Shown piece by piece: positions 35,971 through 44,450 of a stretch of 64,000 bases of DNA (within the stretch, counting starts at the first letter, position 1; the number at the start of each line of letters is the position of its first letter). The position numbers were made by a program, and so were the translations under genes. The notes beneath the pieces were generated by a model. That model had not been told where the DNA came from. It saw only the letters and a list, made by a program, of their open reading frames with translations, and did not search any database. The stretch spans positions 124,001 through 188,000 of the forward strand of contig NZ_JAUXMX010000029.1 in the NCBI RefSeq assembly GCF_030683065.1. The letters run 5' to 3'. The stretch is from Pseudomonas sp. GTDB taxonomy: Bacteria; Pseudomonadota; Gammaproteobacteria; Pseudomonadales; Pseudomonadaceae.

Positions 35971-36186
35971 CGCGGCCCGCCTCCTGTAAAAGCCTCGCCC
36001 TGAGCACCGAACCGATAGCCGCCTGGCCTCGCAATCGGTCCGGCGTGGCGTTTTCGGGTGACAGCAACTGGCCAGACTGGTATACCCGCTGGCCATTGTT
36101 GAGATGAAGCGCTATTTCTCATGCGCGCGCGATTGTCCGGCTGTATCGCCTGCCCGGTGCCCGGTCAACTGCGGGCAGTTGCAATC

Positions 36187-36202
36187 TGGCATAACACTTG
36201 CT
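36187..36202 (+). promoter_or_regulatory. Sigma-54 promoter of fliLMNOPQR-flhB
   Basis: TGGCAT-AACAC-TTGCT with GG-N10-GC spacing. Predicted start is near 36213, 40 bases before fliL. Confidence 0.87.
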
Positions 36203-36252
36203 CTCAACCCTTTGAACACGGATTGAACTCCGATTAGTGACGGATAATTGGC

Positions 36253-36774
36253 ATGGCTAAGAAAGAAGCGGCTCAAGACGGGGCCACCGCAGAGGCCAAA
36301 CCTGGCGGCAAGTTGAAGCTGATCATCGTGATTGTCGTGGTCGTGCTCCTTGCGGTGGGCGTCTCGGTGGGTGGCACCTTGTACTTCCTTAACAAAGACG
36401 CGCCCAAGAGTGGCGCCGAGACCGCGTCTGCAGAGCCCGCAGTGCCCGTTAAGCTACCCGCGATATATGAAGAGCTGGCGCCGGCGTTCGTGGTCAACTT
36501 CACCCACAACGGGCGAGCGCGCTACATGCAGGTCAGCGTTGCCTTGCTGGTCCGCGATCAGGCGGCGCTCGATGCACTCAAGGTGCATATGCCGGTGTTG
36601 CGCAACCGTCTGGTGATGCTGTTCTCAGGCCAGGATTTCGAGACATTGATCACCCCGGTGGGCAAGGAAATGTTGCGTCAGCAGGCTACGGCCAGCGTGC
36701 AGGAATTGGCGCAGCAGGAGACGGGAAAGTTGACCGTCGAGCAAGTGCTGTTCACCAACCTGGTTTTGCAATAA
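36253..36774 (+). CDS. fliL: FliL basal-body-associated protein
   Basis: FliL surrounds the stator and supports torque or stator recruitment. The 173-residue protein has a Lys/Ala-rich cytoplasmic N-terminus, one membrane helix (LIIVIVVVVLLAVGVSVGGTLYFL, about 24-47) and a periplasmic stomatin-like domain (AFVVNFTHNGRARYMQVSVALLVRDQ ... LRNRLVMLFSGQDFETL). First gene of the large export and switch operon. Confidence 0.94.
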   Translation: MAKKEAAQDGATAEAKPGGKLKLIIVIVVVVLLAVGVSVGGTLYFLNKDAPKSGAETASAEPAVPVKLPAIYEELAPAFVVNFTHNGRARYMQVSVALLVRDQAALDALKVHMPVLRNRLVMLFSGQDFETLITPVGKEMLRQQATASVQELAQQETGKLTVEQVLFTNLVLQ

Positions 36775-36832
36775 AGGCATGTTCGCCGCGCCAGCGTGAA
36801 CTGTCGTTCAAGACCCTACAGGGGAGCTCCAC

Positions 36833-37804
36833 ATGGCTGTGCAAGACCTGCTTTCCCAGGATGAAATCGATGCGCTGCTGCATGGTGTCGATGACGGGCT
36901 GGTCGATGCCGAGGACGATGTCGAACCTGGGACCGTCAAGCAATATGACCTGACCAGCCAGGATCGCATCGTTCGTGGGCGCATGCCGACCCTGGAAATG
37001 ATCAACGAGCGTTTTGCCCGCTACACCCGCGTCAGTATGTTCAATCTGCTGCGTCGTTCGGCGGACGTGGCGGTGGGCGGCGTGCAGGTGATGAAGTTCG
37101 GCGAGTACGTGCATTCGCTGTATGTGCCAACCAGTCTCAATCTGGTGAAGATGAAGCCGCTGCGTGGCACCGGTCTGTTTATTCTGGACGCCAAGCTGGT
37201 GTTCAAGCTGGTTGACAATTTTTTCGGTGGTGATGGTCGTCACGCGAAAATCGAGGGGCGTGAATTCACTCCGACCGAACTGCGCGTGGTGCGCATGGTG
37301 CTCGATCAGGCCTTTATCGATCTGCGCGAGGCCTGGCATGCGGTGCTGGATATCAACTTCGAGTACGTCAACTCGGAAGTCAATCCGGCCCTTGCCAACA
37401 TCGTCAGCCCCAGTGAAGTCATTGTGGTGTCGACCTTCCATATTGAACTGGACGGCGGTGGCGGCGACCTGCACATCACCATGCCCTATTCGATGATCGA
37501 GCCGATTCGCGAGATGCTCGATGCCGGTTTCCAGTCTGATGTTGATGATCAGGACGAGCGCTGGGTCAAGTCACTGCGCGAAGACATTATGGATGTCAGT
37601 GTGCCGCTCAGCGCTACCGTGGCCAAGCGTCAGTTAAAGCTGCGCGATATCCTCCATATGCAGCCGGGTGATGTGATTCCGGTGGATATTCCTGAGAACG
37701 TAATCCTGTGTGCCAGCGGTGTACCGGCCTTCAAGGTCAAGCTTGGCGCGCACAAAGGTAATCTGGCGTTGCAAGTGCTAGAACCCATCGACCGCCAGCG
37801 CTGA
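36833..37804 (+). CDS. fliM: FliM switch protein, CheY-binding
   Basis: FliM is the C-ring subunit that receives CheY-P and changes rotation. The 323-residue protein starts with the CheY-docking peptide LLSQDEIDALLHG (residues 6-18). The CheC-like middle domain follows (about 50-230; MFNLLRRSADVAVGGVQVMKF) and then a C-terminal SpoA/FliN-like domain (about 250-320; LKLRDILHMQPGDVIPVDIPE). Related peptides appear in FliN, CheZ and CheA in this window. AGGGGAG precedes ATG 36833. Confidence 0.96.
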   Translation: MAVQDLLSQDEIDALLHGVDDGLVDAEDDVEPGTVKQYDLTSQDRIVRGRMPTLEMINERFARYTRVSMFNLLRRSADVAVGGVQVMKFGEYVHSLYVPTSLNLVKMKPLRGTGLFILDAKLVFKLVDNFFGGDGRHAKIEGREFTPTELRVVRMVLDQAFIDLREAWHAVLDINFEYVNSEVNPALANIVSPSEVIVVSTFHIELDGGGGDLHITMPYSMIEPIREMLDAGFQSDVDDQDERWVKSLREDIMDVSVPLSATVAKRQLKLRDILHMQPGDVIPVDIPENVILCASGVPAFKVKLGAHKGNLALQVLEPIDRQR

Positions 37805-37860
37805 CAGACTGAGCAGCGCAGTGCTCGCCCAACCCGCTACAAGCCCGCCGAGGACAGATA

Positions 37861-38337
37861 ATGGCAGACGATAACGAACAGACCTCCCCCGAGGAGCAGG
37901 CGCTGGCCGATGAGTGGGCCGCCGCTCTTTCCGAGTCCGGCGACGACGCCAATCAGGATGATATCGATGCCATGCTCGCCGGCGCCGGCGCTGGCACGGC
38001 TGCGCCAAGTGCGCCGCGCGCCCCCATGGAAGAGTTCGGTAGCGTGCCCAGGGGCAATCTGCCAGTCAATCTGGAAGGGCCGAACCTCGATGTGATCCTC
38101 GATATTCCGGTATCGATCTCCATGGAAGTCGGCAACACCGATATCACCATCCGTAACCTGCTGCAGCTCAACCAGGGCTCGGTGATCGAACTCGACCGTC
38201 TGGCCGGCGAGCCGCTGGATGTATTGGTCAACGGTACCCTGATTGCCCACGGCGAAGTGGTGGTGGTCAACGAGAAGTTCGGCATCCGCCTGACCGACGT
38301 AATCAGCCCCAGCGAGCGGATCAAGAAACTGCGTTAA
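37861..38337 (+). CDS. fliN: FliN switch protein with an extended N-terminus
   Basis: FliN completes the C ring, docks FliH and takes part in switching. The 158-residue protein has the conserved C-terminal SpoA domain (about 75-158: LDVILDIPVSISMEVGNTDITIRNLLQLNQGSVIELDRLAGEPLDVLVNGTLIAHGEVV). The acidic 75-residue N-terminal extension holds NQDDIDAMLAG (31-41), strikingly like the FliM CheY-docking peptide and the CheZ tail. Typical for Pseudomonas in length but longer than some FliN. Confidence 0.95.
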   Translation: MADDNEQTSPEEQALADEWAAALSESGDDANQDDIDAMLAGAGAGTAAPSAPRAPMEEFGSVPRGNLPVNLEGPNLDVILDIPVSISMEVGNTDITIRNLLQLNQGSVIELDRLAGEPLDVLVNGTLIAHGEVVVVNEKFGIRLTDVISPSERIKKLR

Positions 38338-38412
38338 CCGGCTATTTTTAACGCGCTTTTGGCCATGTAGTAGTTTTTCAACGGCCTGTTTACGTGCCGA
38401 TAGAGTCCGACC

Positions 38413-38850
38413 ATGCACAGATTGTTCGGCGTCACCTTGCTCCTGCCGCTCACTGCTTTGGCCGCTGAACCGGCTGCGCAAGCGGTCGCGCCTATTGCCA
38501 GCAGCGGCATCGCCGGGCAACTGGTGCAGTTGCTGCTTGGCTTGTTATTGGTTATTGGCCTGATTTTCGTGCTTGCCTGGCTGATGCGTCGCGTGCAGCA
38601 GTTTGGTCCGCGGGGCGGCCAACAGGTGATCAAGATAGTCGCCAGCCAGGCGCTCAGTCCGCGTGATCGCCTGGTGCTGGTTGAAGTGGGTGGCGAGCAG
38701 ATTCTCCTGGGGCTGACGCCGGGACGCATCGCACCCCTGCATGTGCTGAAGGAGGCGGTGCATTTGCCTGATGGTGAACCTGCCTCTAGCGAGTTCGCCC
38801 AGCGCCTGATGGGGTTACTGGCCAAGGACTCGCAGAGGGACAAGTCTTGA
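38413..38850 (+). CDS. fliO: FliO export-gate assembly protein
   Basis: FliO helps assemble the FliP ring of the export gate. The 145-residue protein has a cleavable-looking N-terminus ([19 protein letters not shown]), one membrane helix ([25 protein letters not shown], about 37-61) and a cytoplasmic domain ([41 protein letters not shown]). The stop overlaps the fliP ATG. Confidence 0.9.
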   Translation: MHRLFGVTLLLPLTALAAEPAAQAVAPIASSGIAGQLVQLLLGLLLVIGLIFVLAWLMRRVQQFGPRGGQQVIKIVASQALSPRDRLVLVEVGGEQILLGLTPGRIAPLHVLKEAVHLPDGEPASSEFAQRLMGLLAKDSQRDKS

Positions 38851-39620
38851 TGAATCCATTGCGTCTGGCGCTGGTTGTACTGGTCACCCTGCTCGGGCCC
38901 ATGGTCTTCGCTGGGCAGGTGTTTGCTGCCGACAGCCCGTTGTCGATCCCGGCGATCACCCTGAGTACGGACACCGAAGGCCAGCAGGAGTACTCGGTTA
39001 GCCTGCAGATCCTGTTGATCATGACGGCGATGAGCTTCATTCCAGCCTTCGTTATGTTGATGACCAGCTTCACCCGCATCATCATCGTGTTCTCCATCCT
39101 GCGTCAGGCGCTGGGCTTGCAACAGACGCCGTCCAACCAGATTCTGGTCGGTCTGGCGCTGTTTCTTACCCTGTTCATCATGGCACCAGTGTTCGAGAAA
39201 ATTAATGTGGATGCCTTGCAGCCGTATCTCAATGAGCAATTGTCTGCCCAGGAGGCGATTGCGAAGGCCGAGGTGCCGCTGAAGAACTTTATGCTGGCGC
39301 AGACCCGCGAGAGTGATCTTGAGTTGTTCGTGCGCTTGTCCAAGCGTACCGACATCGCCAGCCCGGAAGACGCACCGCTGGTTATCCTGGTGCCGGCGTT
39401 CGTCACCTCCGAGCTGAAAACCGCGTTCCAGATCGGTTTCATGATCTTCATCCCGTTCCTGGTGATCGATCTGGTGGTGGCCAGTATTCTCATGGCCATG
39501 GGCATGATGATGCTCTCGCCGCTGATCATTTCTCTGCCGTTCAAGATCATGCTGTTCGTCCTGATCGATGGTTGGGCGCTGATCATGGGCACCCTTGCCG
39601 CCAGCTTCGGAGGAACCTGA
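38850..39620 (+). CDS. fliP: FliP export-gate protein
   Basis: FliP is the main pore subunit of the flagellar export gate. The 256-residue membrane protein has a signal peptide ([26 protein letters not shown]) and the family segments [58 protein letters not shown] and [29 protein letters not shown] 38850 overlaps the fliO stop by one base; TTG 38847 adjoining it is in frame but unlikely. Confidence 0.96.
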   Translation: MNPLRLALVVLVTLLGPMVFAGQVFAADSPLSIPAITLSTDTEGQQEYSVSLQILLIMTAMSFIPAFVMLMTSFTRIIIVFSILRQALGLQQTPSNQILVGLALFLTLFIMAPVFEKINVDALQPYLNEQLSAQEAIAKAEVPLKNFMLAQTRESDLELFVRLSKRTDIASPEDAPLVILVPAFVTSELKTAFQIGFMIFIPFLVIDLVVASILMAMGMMMLSPLIISLPFKIMLFVLIDGWALIMGTLAASFGGT

Positions 39621-39622
39621 GC

Positions 39623-39892
39623 ATGACGCCCGAGGTAGCCGTCGACCTGTTTCGCGAGGCGTTGTGGCTGACTGCAGTCATAGTTGCGGTCACGGTCGTG
39701 CCCAGCCTGCTGGTCGGCTTGATGGTCGCCATGTTCCAGGCTGCCACCCAGATCAACGAGCAGACCCTGAGCTTTCTGCCGCGCTTGCTGGTGATTCTGG
39801 TCACCCTGATCGTTCTCGGGCCCTGGTTGGCTCAGCAGATGATGGAGTACACGCAGAATTTGATCATGAACATTCCCATGTTGATTGGCTGA
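39623..39892 (+). CDS. fliQ: FliQ export-gate protein
   Basis: FliQ is a small two-helix subunit of the export gate. At 89 residues it has the family's usual size (MTPEVAVDLFREALWLTAVIVAVTVVPSLLVGLMVAMFQAATQINEQTLSFLPRLLVIL). CGGAGGAA precedes ATG 39623, two bases after the fliP stop; the longer frame from 39572 overlaps fliP. Confidence 0.95.
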   Translation: MTPEVAVDLFREALWLTAVIVAVTVVPSLLVGLMVAMFQAATQINEQTLSFLPRLLVILVTLIVLGPWLAQQMMEYTQNLIMNIPMLIG

Positions 39893-39948
39893 ACGGCCAT
39901 GCATAAATCGACTGTGCGCTCTTCTTGGTCGCGGTACTGGGCTTTGCC

Positions 39949-40725
39949 ATGCTGGAGTTGACTGAGGCGCAGATCGGTGGCTGGGTGGGTTCTTTCCTGC
40001 TGCCGCTGTTTCGTATCGCGGCGCTGTTGATGGTGATGCCGATCATTGGCACGCAGTTGGTGCCGATGCGGGTGCGTTTGTACTTGTCACTGGCGATTTG
40101 TGTGGTGCTGATGCCCAACCTGCCGCCGATGCCGCAGGTCGATGCGCTGAGCCTGTCGACGTTTATTCTGATCGCCCAAGAGGTGCTGATCGGGGTGATG
40201 CTGGGGTTTACCCTGCAGCTGTTCTTCCATGCGTTCGTTATCGCCGGGCAGATCGTGGCGACGCAGATGGGCCTGGGTTTTGCCTCCATGGTCGACCCGG
40301 CCAACGGTATCTCGGTGGCGGTGATCGGGCAGTTTCTGCTGATGCTGGTGACCTTGCTGTTTCTCGCCATGAACGGCCATCTGGTGGTCTTCGAGGTGCT
40401 GGCCGAGAGCTTCGTGACCCTGCCGGTCGGCGGTGGTTTTCTGGTCGAGCACTATTGGCACCTGGCCAATAAGCTGGGCTGGGTGATAGGCGCGGCGCTG
40501 ATTCTGGTGCTGCCGGCGATCACCGCGTTGCTGGTGGTCAACCTGGCCTTCGGGGTGATGACTCGTGCTGCGCCGCAGCTGAATATTTTCTCCATCGGTT
40601 TTCCGCTTACGCTGGTTATAGGCTTGGTGATTCTCTGGATTGGCATGGCCGATATCCTCGCGCAGTACCAGGACTTGGCCAGTGAAGCCCTGCAACTGTT
40701 GCGTGAAATGGCGCGGGCGAGCTAA
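39949..40725 (+). CDS. fliR: FliR export-gate protein
   Basis: FliR is the single large subunit completing the FliP5Q4R1 gate. The 258-residue, multi-helix membrane protein starts MLELTEAQIGGWVGSFLLPLFRIAALL and contains LGFTLQLFFHAFVIAGQIVATQMGLGFASMVDP. ATG 39949 gives the usual Pseudomonas length, yet has no clear Shine-Dalgarno. TTG 39925 would add eight residues and also lacks one. The 56-base gap to fliQ is otherwise empty. Confidence 0.94.
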   Translation: MLELTEAQIGGWVGSFLLPLFRIAALLMVMPIIGTQLVPMRVRLYLSLAICVVLMPNLPPMPQVDALSLSTFILIAQEVLIGVMLGFTLQLFFHAFVIAGQIVATQMGLGFASMVDPANGISVAVIGQFLLMLVTLLFLAMNGHLVVFEVLAESFVTLPVGGGFLVEHYWHLANKLGWVIGAALILVLPAITALLVVNLAFGVMTRAAPQLNIFSIGFPLTLVIGLVILWIGMADILAQYQDLASEALQLLREMARAS

Positions 40726-40728
40726 GCC

Positions 40729-41865
40729 ATGGCCGAATCGGAAAGTGGTGCCGATAAAAGCGAGGAACCCACGGAGAAACGCATTCGCGAGTCCCGTGAG
40801 AAAGGTCAGATTGCCCGCTCTCGTGAGCTTAATACCCTGGCGATCATGCTGGCCGGCGCGGGTGGCCTGCTGGCCATTGGCGGCAGCTTGGGCAGCGACT
40901 TGATGTCGATCATGAGCGGCAATTTCTCCCTGTCGCGCGAGGTGATCATGGATGAGCGCTCCATGATGATCTGGCTGCTGGCCTCCGGAAAAGTCGCGGT
41001 GGATGCCGTGGCGCCACTATTTCTGGCATTGCTGATAGCTTCGATTGTCGGCCCGATTTCATTGGGTGGCTGGCTGTTCTCGGCCAAGGCGATGGCGCCC
41101 AAAATGAGCCGGATGGATCCGCTTGCAGGCCTCAAACGGATGTTTTCGGCCAAGGCGCTGGTCGAGCTATTCAAGGCGCTGGCCAAATTCACCCTGATAC
41201 TTGCCGTGGCGCTGGCCGTGCTGTCGGCCAATGTCGACGATTTGCTGGCGATGGCCCATGAGCCGCTGGAGATGGCCATCCTGCATGCCGCCCAGGTGGT
41301 TGGCTGGAGCGCCCTGTGGATGGCTTGCGGGCTGGTGCTGATTGCGGCGGTGGATGTGCCGTTCCAGCTCTGGGACAACAAGCAAAAGATGATGATGACC
41401 AAGCAAGAGGTGCGCGACGAGTACAAGGACAGCGAGGGCAAACCCGAGGTCAAGCAGCGCATCCGTCAGTTGCAGCGCGAGATGGCTGAGCGCCGGATGA
41501 TGCAGGCCGTGCCGCAGGCGGATGTGGTGATCACCAACCCGACCCATTTCGCGGTCGCCTTGAAATACGACCCGGCCAAAGGCAATGCGCCGGTGTTGCT
41601 GGCTAAGGGCAGCGATTTTACTGCGTTAAAGATTCGCGAGATCGCCCAGGAGCACAACGTCATGCTGCTGGAGTCGCCGGCGCTGGCGCGAGCAGTGTTC
41701 TATTCCACCGAGCTGGATCAGGAGATTCCCGCTGGCCTGTATTTGGCGGTCGCCCAGGTGCTGGCCTACGTCTACCAGATTCGCCAGTACCAGGCCGGCA
41801 AGGGCAAGCGCCCGGTGCCGCTGCCAGACCTGCCGATCCCGCCGGATTTGCGTCGCGACGACTAG
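40729..41865 (+). CDS. flhB: FlhB export-gate switch protein
   Basis: FlhB controls substrate specificity of export. The 378-residue protein has an N-terminal charged segment (SEEPTEKRIRESREKGQIARSREL), four membrane helices and a cytoplasmic C-terminal domain. The self-cleaving NPTH sits in VVITNPTHFAVALKYDP, followed by the post-cleavage segment resembling the separate protein at 56745-57080. It ends the fliL-flhB operon. Confidence 0.96.
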   Translation: MAESESGADKSEEPTEKRIRESREKGQIARSRELNTLAIMLAGAGGLLAIGGSLGSDLMSIMSGNFSLSREVIMDERSMMIWLLASGKVAVDAVAPLFLALLIASIVGPISLGGWLFSAKAMAPKMSRMDPLAGLKRMFSAKALVELFKALAKFTLILAVALAVLSANVDDLLAMAHEPLEMAILHAAQVVGWSALWMACGLVLIAAVDVPFQLWDNKQKMMMTKQEVRDEYKDSEGKPEVKQRIRQLQREMAERRMMQAVPQADVVITNPTHFAVALKYDPAKGNAPVLLAKGSDFTALKIREIAQEHNVMLLESPALARAVFYSTELDQEIPAGLYLAVAQVLAYVYQIRQYQAGKGKRPVPLPDLPIPPDLRRDD

Positions 41866-41866
41866 G

Positions 41867-42203
41867 GTGGCGTCAGCAGGCCCGACGCCGCGATGGGTTA
41901 CGCCGCGCCCAAACAGCGGTATTGGCTGAAATCGGCTCAGCGGCTAACCCATCCTACGGGGGCCGGAACAGTTCGTAGGATGGTGTTGAGCGTAGCGATA
42001 CCCATCGAGCGATTGATGTCTGCCGACTACTCTCCCGCCTAGCGAGTAGGTCGGGTTAGCGGCGCTGGCCGCCGGATTACTGGTAGCCACGCCCTTCGAG
42101 CGCCGCGTAACCTGACATGGCGTCAGCAGGCCCGACGACGCGATGGGTACGCCGCGCCCAAACGGCGGCCTTGAGCGAATATCGGCTCGGCGGCTAATCC
42201 ACT
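41867..42203. repeat. Repeat cluster between flhB and flhA
   Basis: TGGCGTCAGCAGGCCCGACG(C/A)CGCGATGGG(T)TACGCCGCGCCCAAAC...CGGCTAACCCAT occurs at 41871-41959 and again at 42118-42203 as a decayed copy. Between them lie a GTAGGATGGTGTTGAGCGTAGCGATACCCATCGA unit (41976-42010) and a diverged GTCGGGTTAGCGGCGC ... CGCCGCGTAACCTGAC palindrome (about 42051-42116). Confidence 0.85.
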
Positions 42204-42232
42204 CTTCACCCTTCACCCCTCGCAGGCAAAGT

Positions 42233-42248
42233 TGGACAGCTTCTTGCA
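42233..42248 (+). promoter_or_regulatory. Sigma-54 promoter of flhA-flhF-fleN-fliA
   Basis: TGGACA-GCTTC-TTGCA with GG-N10-GC spacing. Predicted start is near 42259, about 47 bases before flhA. Confidence 0.78.
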
Positions 42249-42305
42249 AACCCCTTGGCAAAGGCGCGGTTAGCGTCAAAAGATTGAATCAGCTGGGGTA
42301 GGGAT

Positions 42306-44435
42306 GTGGCAGTAGATCGCTCACAAATGGTCGGTAACGTGCGCAGCAACCTGTCCGGGTTGCGCGAGGGCAATCTGGGCATTCCGTTGATGCTCCTGGT
42401 CATGCTCGGCATGGTCATGCTGCCGATTCCGCCGTTCCTGCTCGACGTGCTGTTCACCTTCAGTATCGCCCTGTCGATCGTGGTGCTGCTGGTTGGCATC
42501 TACGCCTTGCGTCCGCTGGATTTCGCGGTATTCCCGACCATCCTGCTGGCGGCGACCTTGCTCCGCCTGGCGCTGAACGTCGCCTCCACTCGCGTGGTGT
42601 TGCTCAACGGCCATGAAGGCGATGGCGCGGCGGGGCAGGTGATCCAGGCCTTCGGGGAGGTGGTGATCGGCGGCAACTATGTGGTTGGTATCGTGGTGTT
42701 CGCCATCCTCATGATCATCAACTTCGTGGTGGTAACCAAAGGTGCCGGGCGGATTTCCGAGGTCAGCGCGCGCTTCACTTTGGATGCCATGCCCGGCAAG
42801 CAAATGGCGATCGACGCGGACCTGAATGCCGGCTTGATCGAGCAATCGGAAGCCAAGACACGTCGCGCAGAGGTCTCCCAGGAGGCCGACTTCTACGGTT
42901 CGATGGACGGTGCCAGCAAGTTCGTCCGCGGCGACGCCATCGCTGGTCTGCTGATTCTGTTCATCAACCTGATTGGCGGCATCGCCATCGGCATCTTCCA
43001 GCACGACCTGGGCTTCGCCGACGCCGGCAAGGTCTACACCTTGCTGACCATCGGTGACGGCCTGGTTGCCCAGATCCCCTCGCTGCTGCTGTCGACCGCG
43101 GCGGCGATCATGGTCACCCGTGTCTCCAGTTCGGAGGACATGGGTGCCCAGGTCAACCGGCAGATGTTCGCCTCGCCGCGCGCTCTGGCCGTGGCGGCGG
43201 CGATCATGATTGCCATGGGCCTGGTACCCGGCATGCCACACTTTTCCTTTATCAGCCTCGGCCTGGTCGCTGCCGGCGGCGCCTACTGGATTGCCAACAA
43301 GCAGCGCAAGGTCAAGGAAGAGGAGGTGCATGAGGTCAAGCGGCAGCAGGAGCTGTTGCCGGCCCAGCGTGCCCAGGAGGTCAAGGAGCTTGGTTGGGAC
43401 GACGTGATGCCGGTGGACATGGTCGGCCTGGAAGTCGGCTACCGGCTGATTCCGCTGGTGGATCGTAACCAGGGCGGGCAACTGCTCGCGCGGATCAAGG
43501 GCGTGCGCAAGAAGCTCTCGCAAGAGATGGGGTTTCTCATGCCTTCCGTGCACATCCGCGACAACCTCGATCTGCAGCCCAGCGCCTACCGTCTGACCCT
43601 GATGGGTGTCAGCGTGGCGGAAGCCGAGGTCTACCCGGATCGTGAGTTGGCGATCAATCCGGGCCAGGTATTCGGCACCCTAAACGGGATTGCCGCCAAA
43701 GATCCGGCGTTCGGTCTGGAGGCAGTCTGGATCGACCCCAGTCAGCGTGATCAGGCGCAATCGCTTGGCTATACCGTGGTCGATGCCAGCACCGTGGTCG
43801 CCACTCACCTCAACCAGGTCTTGCACAAGCACGCCCACGAGCTGCTTGGCCATGAAGAAGTGCAGCAACTGATGCAGCAACTGGCGAAAAGCTCGCCCAA
43901 GTTGGCCGAGGAACTGGTGCCGGGTCTGGTGTCGTTGTCGACCCTGCTCAAGGTGCTGCAGGCGCTGCTGCAGGAACAGGTACCGGTGCGCGACATTCGC
44001 ACCATTGCCGAAGCCATCGCCAATGTGGCGCCGAAGAGTCAAGATCCCGCCGCGATGGTCGCGGTAGTGCGGGTCGCCTTGGCTCGGGCAATCGTGCAAA
44101 GCATCGTGGGACTAGAGCTGGAGCTGCCTGTGATCACCCTTGAGCCAAGGTTGGAACAGATATTGCTAAACAGTCTACAGAAGGCCGGTCAAGGCTCCGA
44201 GGAGGGCATCCTCCTGGAGCCTGGCATGGCCGAGAAGTTGCAGCGTTCCCTGGTGGAAGCAGCGCAGCGCCAGGAAATGCTCGGCAAGCCAGTGATCCTG
44301 CTGGTAGCCGGACCGGTTCGAGCGATGCTCTCGCGGTTCGCACGGTTGGCAGTGCCGAGTGTGCATGTGCTGGCTTACCAGGAAATCCCGGACAATAAGC
44401 AGGTCACCATCGTCGCTACGGTGGGGCAGAATTAA
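42306..44435 (+). CDS. flhA: FlhA export-gate protein
   Basis: FlhA forms the nonameric ring of the export gate and receives substrate-chaperone complexes. The 709-residue protein has an N-terminal membrane half with about eight helices (IPLMLLVMLGMVMLPIPPFLLDVLFTFSIALSIVVLL) and the FHIPEP region (TLLRLALNVASTRVVLLNGHEG, AGRISEVSARFTLDAMPGKQMAIDADLNAG). A cytoplasmic C-terminal half (about 340-709) follows. It starts at GTG 42306 after GGGGTAGG; the ATG two bases earlier is out of frame. Confidence 0.96.
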   Translation: MAVDRSQMVGNVRSNLSGLREGNLGIPLMLLVMLGMVMLPIPPFLLDVLFTFSIALSIVVLLVGIYALRPLDFAVFPTILLAATLLRLALNVASTRVVLLNGHEGDGAAGQVIQAFGEVVIGGNYVVGIVVFAILMIINFVVVTKGAGRISEVSARFTLDAMPGKQMAIDADLNAGLIEQSEAKTRRAEVSQEADFYGSMDGASKFVRGDAIAGLLILFINLIGGIAIGIFQHDLGFADAGKVYTLLTIGDGLVAQIPSLLLSTAAAIMVTRVSSSEDMGAQVNRQMFASPRALAVAAAIMIAMGLVPGMPHFSFISLGLVAAGGAYWIANKQRKVKEEEVHEVKRQQELLPAQRAQEVKELGWDDVMPVDMVGLEVGYRLIPLVDRNQGGQLLARIKGVRKKLSQEMGFLMPSVHIRDNLDLQPSAYRLTLMGVSVAEAEVYPDRELAINPGQVFGTLNGIAAKDPAFGLEAVWIDPSQRDQAQSLGYTVVDASTVVATHLNQVLHKHAHELLGHEEVQQLMQQLAKSSPKLAEELVPGLVSLSTLLKVLQALLQEQVPVRDIRTIAEAIANVAPKSQDPAAMVAVVRVALARAIVQSIVGLELELPVITLEPRLEQILLNSLQKAGQGSEEGILLEPGMAEKLQRSLVEAAQRQEMLGKPVILLVAGPVRAMLSRFARLAVPSVHVLAYQEIPDNKQVTIVATVGQN

Positions 44436-44450
44436 CCGAGGTAACAGGCC

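Larger units (their letters stand above)
35702..36252. other. Gap between fliK and fliL
   Basis: No gene. It contains palindromic and tandem repeats of the GATGGGTATCGC family (35737-35970), a stretch in which I see nothing (35975-36180), and the fliL sigma-54 promoter. Confidence 0.8.
41866..42305. other. Gap between flhB and flhA
   Basis: No gene; repeats (41867-42203) followed by the flhA sigma-54 promoter and leader. Confidence 0.8.

Noticed and set aside
36833..36880. FliM CheY-docking peptide as a novel element by itself
   Set aside because: It is the standard FliM N-terminal motif; only its relation to the FliN, CheZ and CheA segments is notable.
41866..42305. Possible small gene between flhB and flhA
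   Set aside because: All frames here are short, lack ribosome sites and translate repeat sequence.
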